Translations under genes and position numbers: made by a program | Part shown: piece by piece, positions 9,158 through 17,372 of the stretch | How the letters are laid out: every line of letters starts with the position of its first letter | Numbering within the stretch: position 1 is the stretch's first letter | Notes under the pieces: model-generated | What the model saw: only the letters and a program-made list of their open reading frames with translations | Databases searched by the model: none | What the model was told of the DNA's origin: nothing | NCBI GenBank assembly: GCA_016782865.1 | Contig: JADHXR010000006.1 | Span: 16,464 to 80,463, forward strand | Reading direction: 5' to 3' | DNA length: 64,000 nt | Source of the DNA: Phycisphaerae bacterium | Lineage (GTDB): Bacteria; Planctomycetota; Phycisphaerae; Sedimentisphaerales; Anaerobacaceae

Positions 9158-9940
9158 ATGATCGAAGAAACACTGAAGAATCCTCCAATCGTAGAAGCAT
9201 TGGTTGAAATAAGGTGGGAGCTTAAGGAAAAAACGTCTGGCGGCCATGTTGATCCACATTATCAGTTTTTGCTGGGCACATTTCGCAAGTCCATTGAAAG
9301 AGAATATCCATTTCATGAAGCGTTGCCCACCTCCGAAGTGCCCGACGAGATAACTGGGGGCATAGTGAAACATCGCTTCCGAGTTGAGAAGGATGCTTGG
9401 CCGTTGGTACAAATCGGTCCCGGGGTTGTGACTGTCAATATAGCAGAGAACTATGGAACATTTGAGAATTTCAAGCCCAAGGCCGTTAACGTAGTTAAAG
9501 CTCTATTTGAATCTCACCCCGAACCACGGGACCTAAAGATAAAAAGTCTGATGTTTCGATACATCGACGCAGTGGAATTCGACTACTCTGCGAATGATGT
9601 GTGTGAGTTTCTTTCTAATAGCATGAATGTAGAATCAAAAATACCAGAGTTCTTGCTGATACCAGAGAAAATAGAGAAACTTCCAGTGGGCTATTCTGTG
9701 GAAAACTCATTTAGATGTAATAATCCTCCTGGAGTGGCATCATTGAGAATCGACACCGGGCACAAGTCGAAGAAAAGAGCTATAATATGGAATCAAATTT
9801 TGAAATCCTCAGGAGAGGACGTGCCTGACGATATGCCAACTGGTTTTGAGAATTGGATTAGCGAGGCACATGAAGTGATCTACACATGGTTCGAAAGCAT
9901 AATCAAAGGAAAGCTCAAGGATGAATTCAATCGTGGTTGA
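9158..9940 (+). CDS. TIGR04255 family protein
   Basis: A 260-residue protein of unknown function. The N-terminus, TLKNPPIVEALVEIRWEL, matches the start signature of the sporadically distributed TIGR04255 family. Later strands (VQIGPGVVTVNIAENYGTFENFKP, LMFRYIDAVEFDYS) also fit that mixed alpha/beta protein. ATG 9158 has GGGAG five bases upstream; the in-frame TTG at 9146 is less likely. Composition is visibly AT-richer than the flanking acpS and mnmG genes. It is the first gene of a three-gene operon, and its end overlaps the next start by 20 bases. Confidence 0.75.
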   Translation: MIEETLKNPPIVEALVEIRWELKEKTSGGHVDPHYQFLLGTFRKSIEREYPFHEALPTSEVPDEITGGIVKHRFRVEKDAWPLVQIGPGVVTVNIAENYGTFENFKPKAVNVVKALFESHPEPRDLKIKSLMFRYIDAVEFDYSANDVCEFLSNSMNVESKIPEFLLIPEKIEKLPVGYSVENSFRCNNPPGVASLRIDTGHKSKKRAIIWNQILKSSGEDVPDDMPTGFENWISEAHEVIYTWFESIIKGKLKDEFNRG

Positions 9941-10265
9941 ACATGAGAATAAAAGTGTAGACATAACTGAACAAGCTGCACTGAATGGAGCAGAAGAAAA
10001 TGCTCAATCAAATACAGAAATAGAAAAATCTCCTACGATGTTTACAGGTTCCACACCAAAGGTTATACTCTCCACATCATCAACTTTGGGCGAGAAGGAT
10101 GCTGTTTATTACAAGGAGTGTTTGCGGAGTGCTACTTCAATTGATCTAAAGATTTCAAAAAGGTATCACATAACTCTGGAACAGGCTAGGAATAGAGCAC
10201 TAAGGGCGATCAAAAGGGCAAGAGAACGAAATGCTTTGTCGCTGGACGAGGATGACGAGTCATAG
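9921..10265 (+). CDS. Small acidic protein of the accessory cassette, unknown function
   Basis: A 114-residue hydrophilic protein that I do not recognise. It starts inside the end of the TIGR04255 gene (AAGGA before the ATG), which implies translational coupling. The first half is acidic and probably disordered (TEQAALNGAEENAQSNTEIE). The second half (YYKECLRSATSIDLKISKRYHITLEQARNRALRAIKRARERNAL) looks like a basic helical, possibly nucleic-acid- or partner-binding segment. The tail is DEDDES. Confidence 0.6.
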   Translation: MNSIVVEHENKSVDITEQAALNGAEENAQSNTEIEKSPTMFTGSTPKVILSTSSTLGEKDAVYYKECLRSATSIDLKISKRYHITLEQARNRALRAIKRARERNALSLDEDDES

Positions 10266-10278
10266 AGGAATATGGTAA

Positions 10279-10920
10279 ATGAATTATGATTTTCCACTTT
10301 CCTCAGACTTGATTGAACAAGGGGATATTTTTATGAATATTCCTTGTGTTGCCTTTGACTTTTCGGGTGAATTGTCTGTCTTAGAAGAAGGTGCTAAACC
10401 CGTCAATCTTACGTGGGAAGAGATCGTCAATGATAAGAAAGATGTTGCGGCAATCTTGGGAATCGACTCAGTTCCCGCTATCGTTGCAACCCAAACCTGC
10501 GATGCTCAAAGCAAAGAGTATGTGACACTTTGTCAAATTCTGGAACTGTCTGAAATCAAACCATTCCGAGAATACAAACAGAGAACTACAAAGCGTCTTG
10601 CGGAAGAGTTAATCACACAGCATAGAAAGATGCCAGGATTCTTCTACCTTCCACCAGACAGCAAAGTTGGATTTTCTGATAGGATGGCAGTTGCTTTTGC
10701 AAACACAATAAGAGTGCGAAGGAAGAGTCTGGAAAAGTTCGTAGCAAATAGAAAGGGACGGCTAAATAAGATGGCGTACGAACATTTTAGAGAGAAGCTG
10801 TCTCACTTCTTCCATCGATATGCGTGGAATGAATGGTATATCCTGAACAAAGAAGAGATTGAAGCACATAAGGAATACTGTACTTACCCTCCGAATAAAC
10901 TGTTTGACCATCAGAAGTAA
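10279..10920 (+). CDS. Unknown protein with QGDIF...ATQTCDAQ motif, accessory cassette
   Basis: A 213-residue soluble protein and third gene of the cassette, 13 bases after the previous stop. The N-terminal region contains LIEQGDIFMNIPCVAFDF and then SVPAIVATQTCDAQS. The combination of QGD and a (T/S)-x-(T/D)-CD strand is one I associate with uncharacterised proteins in variable genomic regions, but I cannot name a family. The C-terminal half is helical and basic. No membrane segment or signal is visible. Confidence 0.65.
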   Translation: MNYDFPLSSDLIEQGDIFMNIPCVAFDFSGELSVLEEGAKPVNLTWEEIVNDKKDVAAILGIDSVPAIVATQTCDAQSKEYVTLCQILELSEIKPFREYKQRTTKRLAEELITQHRKMPGFFYLPPDSKVGFSDRMAVAFANTIRVRRKSLEKFVANRKGRLNKMAYEHFREKLSHFFHRYAWNEWYILNKEEIEAHKEYCTYPPNKLFDHQK

Positions 10921-11192
10921 TATCCACAAACTGGGGAATTAAAGGTGCTTGGGACCATGTGGGACTATGGGGTGAGCCCTTGAGTTAGTAGTCAGAGAGC
11001 TTCCCCAGCCAATCGGATATATCCGGGGCCACTATAGCTATTTCCCTTTTTCGCTGCCTTGACTGTCTGGTCTGTAACCATCCACAAGGCATATATTATC
11101 AAACGTGAGTCTGTTTGTCATGTGCTATCCGGGGAAAAGGCAAGACCGGACTTGCCTTGATTCGGCGACTTAAAGAGTTATACTATCCGGCT

Positions 11193-13058
11193 ATGTCTTT
11201 CAGGACCAGGACAAATGATTTTGACTGCGTTGTCGTAGGTGGAGGTCATGCCGGCGTCGAGGCTGCCCATGCGGCTGCAAGAATCGGCGCCAAAACCTGC
11301 CTTCTTACTATCAGCACTGATACGATAGCCAAGATGAGCTGCAACCCGGCGATCGGCGGGCTTGCAAAGGGACAGATTGCGCGCGAGGTCGATGCGCTGG
11401 GGGGGCTAATGGGTCTGGCGACGGACGCCACGGGGATCCAATTTCGTCTGCTGAACCGTTCGAAGGGCCCTGCCGTGCAGGCTCCGAGGGCGCAGGTCGA
11501 CAAATACAAGTACAAGGCTCATGTCCGCGCGCTACTCGAACAAACGCCCAATCTGACAATCGCCGAGGCAATGGTTACTCAAATCGTTACCGAGAGAAAT
11601 AGCGTTCGAGCGGTCAAATGCAGTGATGGAAGGGTGTACAACGCCCCGGCTGTGATTGTGACCGCGGGGACGTTTCTTCGCGGGCTAATGCACATAGGAA
11701 CGGAGAAGTTTCCGGGTGGACGGCTCGATGAACCGGCAGCTAATGAACTTTCCGACAGTTTGCGACAGCTCGGATTGAAACTCGAGAGGCTCAAGACCGG
11801 AACGCCGCCAAGACTGGACGCGGCAACGGTGGCGCTGGACCAGCTTGAGATGCAGCGCGGAGACGAAGAACCGACTGCCTTTTCATTCATGACCGAAAGA
11901 ATAGACCGGCCGCAGATTCCATGCTGGATAACCTATACAAATCAGAACATTCACAACCTGATCCGGGACAATCTGCATCGCGCCCCGTTGTACTCGGGGC
12001 AGATTGCCTCGCAGGGGCCGCGATATTGCCCGAGCATTGAAACAAAAATCGTGCGCTTCGCCGATAAGGACCGCCATCAGGTCTTTCTGGAGCCGGAGGA
12101 CGAAGAAAAGACCACCATTTACTGCAACGGCATCAGCACTTCCGTGCCCAGGGACGTCCAGGACCAGATCTTCAAGCTCCTTGCCGGCACGGAGAACGCC
12201 CGGATTGTCCATTACGGCTACGCGATAGAGTACGATTATTGCCCGCCGATCCAGCTCAGGGCCAGTCTGGAGACAAAGAAGATATCGGGATTGTTCCTGG
12301 CCGGCCAGCTCAACGGCACCAGCGGCTACGAAGAGGCCGCCGGCCAGGGCATCGTCGCCGGCATAAATGCGGCCAGAAAGCTGCAGCAAAAAGAGCCGAT
12401 AGTCCTCGGCAGAGATCAGGCGTATATCGGAGTGATGATCGACGATTTGCTCACGAGAGGCATCGACGAGCCCTATCGAATGTTCACTTCGCGAGCCGAG
12501 TATCGATTGTCGCTGAGAGCCGACAACGCCGACAGAAGGTTGACGCAAACGGGCAGGGCGGTCGGACTTGTCGGCGAGAAACGATGGTCGAAGTTCCAGA
12601 ACAAGCTGGACCGGATCAACGCGCTCAAGGGCTATCTGAAAGACCCGTCGAAAGCGCCTCCGAGCGGGATCAGCCTGTGGGATCAGCTTCGCCAGCCGGA
12701 CAATCCACTTGCGACTACTCTGTCTGAACATCCTGACGTCAAGAACATGAATCTTACCGGCGATGCGTTGCAGGCAGTAATTATAGACGCCAAGTATGAG
12801 GGCTACCTCACCAAGCAGGAGCGGCTCGTGGCCAATTTGAAGAGCCTCGAGGGCAAGAAGATTCCGGAGGATCTGGATTACAGCAGCATCCTGCATCTGC
12901 GAAGCGAGGCGAAAGAAAAGCTCTCGGCCTTTGGGCCGGGCACGCTCGCTCAGGCCTCGCGAATAAGCGGAATAACCCCCGCCGACATCACCGTAATTCA
13001 AATCCACATGAAAAAACAATATCAAAAATCAAATAGTAAATATCAAAGCTTGTACTGA
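11193..13058 (+). CDS. mnmG: tRNA uridine-5-carboxymethylaminomethyl(34) synthesis enzyme MnmG
   Basis: The FAD-dependent partner of MnmE, which modifies U34 of certain tRNAs. The FAD-binding motif VVVGGGHAGVEAA is at the N-terminus, followed by the family signatures MSCNPAIGGLAKGQ, LNRSKGPAVQAPRAQ, TGTPPRLD, FLAGQLNGTSGYEEAAGQG and MFTSRAEYRLSLRADNADRRLT. I choose ATG 11193; the 26 residues upstream in frame are not family-like. The C-terminus (HMKKQYQKSNSKYQSLY) is extended by an ATCAAA-rich low-complexity repeat that occurs elsewhere between genes. Confidence 0.95.
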   Translation: MSFRTRTNDFDCVVVGGGHAGVEAAHAAARIGAKTCLLTISTDTIAKMSCNPAIGGLAKGQIAREVDALGGLMGLATDATGIQFRLLNRSKGPAVQAPRAQVDKYKYKAHVRALLEQTPNLTIAEAMVTQIVTERNSVRAVKCSDGRVYNAPAVIVTAGTFLRGLMHIGTEKFPGGRLDEPAANELSDSLRQLGLKLERLKTGTPPRLDAATVALDQLEMQRGDEEPTAFSFMTERIDRPQIPCWITYTNQNIHNLIRDNLHRAPLYSGQIASQGPRYCPSIETKIVRFADKDRHQVFLEPEDEEKTTIYCNGISTSVPRDVQDQIFKLLAGTENARIVHYGYAIEYDYCPPIQLRASLETKKISGLFLAGQLNGTSGYEEAAGQGIVAGINAARKLQQKEPIVLGRDQAYIGVMIDDLLTRGIDEPYRMFTSRAEYRLSLRADNADRRLTQTGRAVGLVGEKRWSKFQNKLDRINALKGYLKDPSKAPPSGISLWDQLRQPDNPLATTLSEHPDVKNMNLTGDALQAVIIDAKYEGYLTKQERLVANLKSLEGKKIPEDLDYSSILHLRSEAKEKLSAFGPGTLAQASRISGITPADITVIQIHMKKQYQKSNSKYQSLY

Positions 13059-13112
13059 GCGCAGTCGAAGTATTGCGGAATTATCGCTTTGCGATGATGA
13101 CTTTCTTTTGCG

Positions 13113-14132
13113 ATGATTGAGCTGTCTGAAAACATCTACAATAGCCGGCTGACACGGAGCGAGCCCAAGTTCAAGCTCTGGCGCTCGGCGGGATTGCTCC
13201 TGACGTACAAGTGCAACTGCGCCTGTGAGTTCTGCTACTACAACTGCGACATTGAGAAGGGGGGGCTGATGTCCGTCGAGACCGCGATCAATGCCTGGCA
13301 TTCGGTGAGGGCCCTCGCAGGCGAGACCGCAAGGATACACATCACCGGCGGTGAGGCCTTTCTATATTGGGACCGTTTGCAACAGATCCTCGAAGAGGCC
13401 CAACGCGAAAAGCTCGGCAAAGTCGATTTGATAGAGACAAACGGCTTCTGGGCTTCGAATGAAAGAATCGCCCGACGGCGGCTGAAAAGACTCGACGAAC
13501 TCGGGATGCATCGGTTCAAGGTCAGCACCGACCCGTTTCATCAGGAGTACGTTGACGCAGAATTGGTGCGCCGATTGGCCGCGACGGCCACCGATGTTCT
13601 TGGGCCCGACCGCGTGCAAATCCGCTGGCAAAAGTACCTCGACAATCCCACCGAAATGAAGGACCTCTCGTCCGCTGAGCGTAAAGAGCGGTATATCAGT
13701 ACTGTTAACGACTATCGGTGCCGCTTCACCGGCCGAGCAGCGGGAAAACTGGCGCGACTTCTCGCGGCACAACCGATAGAGAGTTTCACTGGGGCCAACT
13801 GCAAATCGGATCTTCTCGGCGCCAAGGGCGTGCATATCGACCCGTTCGGCAACGTCTTTAGCGGCACGTGCAGCGGCATCATTCTCGGCAACGTGAGCGA
13901 GACGCCGCTTGAGGACATCTGGAAACAGTTCGACCCCGCGCACGACGACTTTATCAACCGGCTGTTCAATTCGGGCCCCTCGGGCCTGCTCGACGAAGCC
14001 GCAAAACAGGGCTATGAAAGACAAGAGGTCTACGCGAGCAAATGCCATCTCTGCACCGGCATCCGGCAGTTCCTCTTCAATAACGGCCTCTGTGGACCGA
14101 CAATAGGCCCCGTGGAGTGTTACGCTGATTAG
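13113..14132 (+). CDS. Radical SAM protein with C-terminal cysteine (SPASM-like) region
   Basis: A 339-residue iron-sulfur enzyme. The SAM-binding cluster motif C-x3-C-x2-C is in [14 protein letters not shown] near residue 33. [12 protein letters not shown] is the radical SAM GGE motif, and IETNGFWAS and [10 protein letters not shown] are further strands of the partial TIM barrel. The C-terminal part has [15 protein letters not shown] and [10 protein letters not shown], as in proteins with an auxiliary cluster or SPASM-like domain. Substrate unknown. It starts 54 bases after mnmG with a repeat between, so cotranscription is uncertain. Confidence 0.8.
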   Translation: MIELSENIYNSRLTRSEPKFKLWRSAGLLLTYKCNCACEFCYYNCDIEKGGLMSVETAINAWHSVRALAGETARIHITGGEAFLYWDRLQQILEEAQREKLGKVDLIETNGFWASNERIARRRLKRLDELGMHRFKVSTDPFHQEYVDAELVRRLAATATDVLGPDRVQIRWQKYLDNPTEMKDLSSAERKERYISTVNDYRCRFTGRAAGKLARLLAAQPIESFTGANCKSDLLGAKGVHIDPFGNVFSGTCSGIILGNVSETPLEDIWKQFDPAHDDFINRLFNSGPSGLLDEAAKQGYERQEVYASKCHLCTGIRQFLFNNGLCGPTIGPVECYAD

Positions 14133-14138
14133 CGCCTT

Positions 14139-14184
14139 AGCAAAACAACCGGGGCCTATGCCGAGTGAATCAGCATAGGCCCCG
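14139..14184 (-). terminator. Terminator of the CBM9/fibronectin-like gene (reverse strand)
   Basis: A perfect 12 bp stem, CGGGGCCTATGC / GCATAGGCCCCG, has an 11-base loop and is followed on the reverse strand by GGTTGTTTTGC. It sits 66 bases past the stop of the reverse-strand gene. Nearly the same hairpin and tail occur after the paralogous gene at 30215-30258. Confidence 0.75.
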
Positions 14185-14249
14185 AACTGGTGCAAATCTA
14201 TCTTCTCAGCAGCGCGGTTACTTGCTGCTTCAATCAGCTTCCAAAGAAC

Positions 14250-16409
14250 TTACCTAACCAGCCGAATGTCGTCAAAATACATCGTGCCAGTACTGCCGGC
14301 CGCCGGGCCGTTTTTCGTGCCGATGCCGATGGTAATTGAATTGACATTAGCGAGATTCACGCCCGCAAACGCCTGCAGGTCGATGACCCACTGTCTCCAT
14401 CCGGTAATGTTCGTTGCCGCAGGATCATCATGATAGACAATCGACGTACCATTGAGGGCGACAAACATCCGATCGGGAGCGTTCGCCGATGCGCCCCTGT
14501 GCCACAGGATGAGCTTCGTGACGCCTTCGGTGGTCCAGTCTTTCGGCCAGAGAAGCGTCAAAGTCGCCTCGGAGGTCTTGCCGGCGTTGTCGTAGCGATA
14601 AACAAGCGACTGGATGCCGCCGTGAACGATACCCTGCTCGGCATAGGGCGGCAGATCGTTGCCCACCAGTGCGCCGTTTGTCGTGGTTCCAAAGCCGTCG
14701 ATCCATTTATCGAATATCCTGTTGCTCGCGGCATCAGGCGGGTCAATATCGTTGTACGACTCGAAATCGTCCACGGCAATGAAATCGGCCGTCGTAAAGC
14801 TCCAGAGAAGACCCTTGACCGTTCCGGTCGGATATACCTCATCCACGCGCCAGGCGTAACCGCTATCCCGGGCAAGTCCTCCGGGATCATAGCTCTCGGC
14901 GCCAAGCGCCCTGGGACCTACGTACTCAGGTGAGGCCGTCGTGGCGCTCTTGACCGCATCGGCATCGGTCCCGAAGTACAGCTCGTGCGAGGCGGCATTG
15001 TCCGCTGCTGTCCAGCCAAGCGTTGCTATCATCTGAACATCCGCCGCGCCGTTGGCCGGTTGCGGATTGCCCACCGCGCCGGGTGTAGTGAAACTCCAGA
15101 CTTCCCCTTTGTGCGTGTTTGGGGGATCGAATTCATCGACCCGCCAGTAATAGACCTTCTCTGCCTCAAGCGAACCGGGGTCGAAGGTCGCAGCGCCCTG
15201 CGGTACTCCCGTGACGGCATCATTTACCTCGTCGAAACCTGTGCCGATAAAGACGGTGTGCAATTTGGCACCGTACCCTCCCTTCCAACTGAAGGTTGCA
15301 TCCAGGTCCACAAATTCGGCGCCGTCGGCCGGGTCGGGATTGGAGGCGGTATAGGGCAGTATAGAGAAGCTCCAGACGTTACCCTTCCAGGGACTTGCTG
15401 CATTGGCGTCGTTGACCTCGTCGACTCGCCAGTAGTAGGTCGTTCCCGGAATCAGACCGCCCGGAATAGGAAAACCGGGAAAGCCGACAATAAACATGTC
15501 CGAGGCCTGCCGGTTGCCTACGAATGTGTCGGCGGCGCCGTTGTTCACATCGTCGAAATTATCGCCTATGTACACATCGTGCGATACCGCCCATTGTCCC
15601 GGCTTCCAGGAAAGCGTCGCCCATGTCAGCTCAAGCTGGTCGCCGTCTGCCGGATCCGGACGCCGAGCGAGCGGGTTGCCGCCACTGATTGCAACGTCGG
15701 AGAAAGTAATATGCCCAAATCCCAGACTCTGGTCATGAGCTTCTCGGCTGGTCCAGGTCATCTGGATTTCCCGGTCACCGTTATCGGTGTCGTCAAGAAC
15801 GGGGTGGAAGCCGACGGTACTGCCTACTGAAAAGTCCAGTGAAAGCATTTGTCCGTATTCGATAGAGGCTTCGCAGATGTATCCCTCAGGAGTTAGGGAG
15901 GAGGCTACCTTGAGGTAATCAATCTGGCTCTGACCACCACTGTCCATATTGCACCAGTTCCATGTCTGTTCCTTGAAATCAAAACCGTACTGGTAATGTT
16001 CATCATGTGGTGGAACGGCGTTTAGCGTAGAGAAAAACACTTCTACAGCGTCGGCATTCCAGATAGTGCCGCCGGTTTTATTCTGGGATAACTTGTCGTC
16101 TTTCACAATCACTGCCATGTAGATGTTCTCGTCATCCCAGAGCAGATAGAATTCTCCGCCCAAGTCGTCAACGTTCTCCCAACTTGTCTGTCCAGTATAC
16201 AATTGCGCTTCCACGTCAAGTATCGCCGGGGTCATAGCTGAAAGATTCCAGTCGCTCAGATCCCCGTCAATCTCGGGAGTGCCCCTGAAAACGTCTATCA
16301 CCAGTGGCTCTCCGGTCTTTGGGTGTACTGCAGGTGGGTCCTGCGCAATCGCCAGACTCACGCTGAGCAAAGTAATAATCCCCATGAAAAAACATTTCTT
16401 AGCTAACAT
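14250..16409 (-). CDS. Secreted protein with CBM9-like domain, fibronectin-like repeats and C-terminal binding module
   Basis: A 719-residue exported protein. ATG 16409 is chosen over 16454 because AAGGAGG lies directly upstream and the signal peptide starts there (KKCFFMGIITLLSVSLAIAQ). Residues about 30-240 resemble a carbohydrate-binding CBM9/DOMON-type module (PEIDGDLSDWN, FYLLWDDENIYMAVIVKDD, WNADAVEVFFS). Three fibronectin-III-like repeats follow, each with the pattern GTTYYWRVDEVNDANxxSPWKGxVWSF. The end is a lectin-like beta-sandwich: FIAVDDFESYNDIDP through TGTMYFDDIRLVR. The forward-strand gene at 28109 is a close paralogue over the last 470 residues. A polysaccharide-associated surface role is inference. 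Confidence 0.8.
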   Translation of the reverse strand: MLAKKCFFMGIITLLSVSLAIAQDPPAVHPKTGEPLVIDVFRGTPEIDGDLSDWNLSAMTPAILDVEAQLYTGQTSWENVDDLGGEFYLLWDDENIYMAVIVKDDKLSQNKTGGTIWNADAVEVFFSTLNAVPPHDEHYQYGFDFKEQTWNWCNMDSGGQSQIDYLKVASSLTPEGYICEASIEYGQMLSLDFSVGSTVGFHPVLDDTDNGDREIQMTWTSREAHDQSLGFGHITFSDVAISGGNPLARRPDPADGDQLELTWATLSWKPGQWAVSHDVYIGDNFDDVNNGAADTFVGNRQASDMFIVGFPGFPIPGGLIPGTTYYWRVDEVNDANAASPWKGNVWSFSILPYTASNPDPADGAEFVDLDATFSWKGGYGAKLHTVFIGTGFDEVNDAVTGVPQGAATFDPGSLEAEKVYYWRVDEFDPPNTHKGEVWSFTTPGAVGNPQPANGAADVQMIATLGWTAADNAASHELYFGTDADAVKSATTASPEYVGPRALGAESYDPGGLARDSGYAWRVDEVYPTGTVKGLLWSFTTADFIAVDDFESYNDIDPPDAASNRIFDKWIDGFGTTTNGALVGNDLPPYAEQGIVHGGIQSLVYRYDNAGKTSEATLTLLWPKDWTTEGVTKLILWHRGASANAPDRMFVALNGTSIVYHDDPAATNITGWRQWVIDLQAFAGVNLANVNSITIGIGTKNGPAAGSTGTMYFDDIRLVR

Positions 16410-16579
16410 TTTGTTCCTCCTTCTAAAAAGAGTTTTAGTGTAGCAATGAATCATCGAGAAGAAACTCGGAGCTGATGTCCATGCTGGTCAGGGGGGACGA
16501 GCCACCGGGCTCGGCCATGAGGTGGTTTGAGAATCAGGCACGCTCATTACACGCCTCCTATCCATCTAACAGAAATCAT

Positions 16580-16702
16580 CCGGGATTTCTCATATACACT
16601 TCACTGAACCACTCCTACAAACTTCAAGTCTCACAATACCGTAATCTCATTTCAATTTCAAGATAATTCCAGCAGATTCAGCATATCGTGCCGGAAAAGC
16701 CG
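16580..16702 (-). promoter_or_regulatory. Copy A of a 123 bp promoter/leader repeat
   Basis: This block aligns without gaps to 31371-31493 at close to 90% identity by eye. Read on the reverse strand it holds TTGAAA (16656-16661), a 17-base spacer and TATTGT (16633-16638), so it can serve as promoter for the reverse-strand CBM9-type gene, with a leader of about 220 bases. The sequence upstream of the -35 box (TGCTGAATCTGCTGGAATTA) is also conserved. Confidence 0.55.
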
Positions 16703-16739
16703 AAAAAAAATTATTTTTCCATTTTTTGTTGGCATCTTG

Positions 16740-16786
16740 TACAAGTGTACGATATTATGGTTGTACATATGTACAATACACTTGTA
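16740..16786 (+). promoter_or_regulatory. BlaI-type operators
   Basis: Three copies of the palindrome TACA-N2-TGTA lie directly before blaI: TACAAGTGTA (16740-16749), TACATATGTA (16764-16773) and TACACTTGTA (16777-16786). TACA-N2-TGTA is the known core of BlaI/MecI operators, so autoregulation of the blaI-M56 pair is strongly suggested. AAAAGGAG follows, 7 bases before the start codon. Confidence 0.8.
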
Positions 16787-16799
16787 AAAGGAGATTGAT

Positions 16800-17174
16800 A
16801 TGACGGTGGAGAATCTACCGGCCTTGAGCCCTTCCGAAACCGAGATACTGAGATTAGTCTGGCAGCTCGACAAAGCGACCGTGCAGGAGGTTTGCGAGAA
16901 ACTGCCTGCCGAAAGGAAGATAACCTATGCCACCGTTCAGACCCTGCTGCGCCGGTTGGAAAAGAAGGGCTACCTGAAACACACAGTCAATGGCAAGGCC
17001 CACGTTTTTTCGGCTGCGGTCGAGAGGGAACACGTCGTAAAGAGATCAGTCGGTGATTTTCTGGACCGGCTATTCGGCGGCGATCCTATTCCACTCATGC
17101 AGTACTTAGCCGAGCACGGCACGATCAGCGCCGACGATATCGAGAACCTCAAACGGCTCACGAGTAAACAATGA
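16800..17174 (+). CDS. BlaI/MecI/CopY family transcriptional repressor
   Basis: A 124-residue winged-helix repressor. LSPSETEILRLVWQLDKATVQEVCEKLP and ITYATVQTLLRRLEKKGYLKHTVNGKAHVFSA are the recognition-helix and wing sequences of the family. The C-terminal dimerisation helices include SVGDFLDRLFGG and EHGTISADDIENLKRLTSK. In known systems such a repressor is inactivated when its partner M56 membrane peptidase senses a signal; the partner here is the next gene. Three TACA-N2-TGTA operators precede it. Confidence 0.92.
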   Translation: MTVENLPALSPSETEILRLVWQLDKATVQEVCEKLPAERKITYATVQTLLRRLEKKGYLKHTVNGKAHVFSAAVEREHVVKRSVGDFLDRLFGGDPIPLMQYLAEHGTISADDIENLKRLTSKQ

Positions 17175-17277
17175 ATAGAACATTGCCACAGAGATCACAG
17201 AGAGAACGGAGAACAATTAACCACAGATGCCGCCCTGAGCGAAGTCGAAGGATTTCGCAGATTAACGCAGATAAGGA

Positions 17278-17342
17278 TTAGCCACGAATGAACACGAATT
17301 GGCACGGATAACAGCAATGAATTGGAGAAAATTCGTGGCTAA
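17278..17342. repeat. CACGAAT hairpin between blaI and the M56 gene
   Basis: Perfect 12 bp inverted repeats TTAGCCACGAAT (17278-17289) and ATTCGTGGCTAA (17331-17342) enclose further ACACGAAT copies. The same wording recurs near 8437 and in another form at 46566-46655. Just upstream, at about 17232, is the CCTGAGCGAAGTCGAAGG motif. The hairpin separates two genes expected to be cotranscribed and could attenuate the second. Confidence 0.6.
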
Positions 17343-17372
17343 GAACCAATAGTTTTTTGCGGAGAGATAGCA

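Noticed and set aside
11883..13025. 380-codon reverse open frame
   Set aside because: Antisense shadow of mnmG, whose family motifs are unambiguous.
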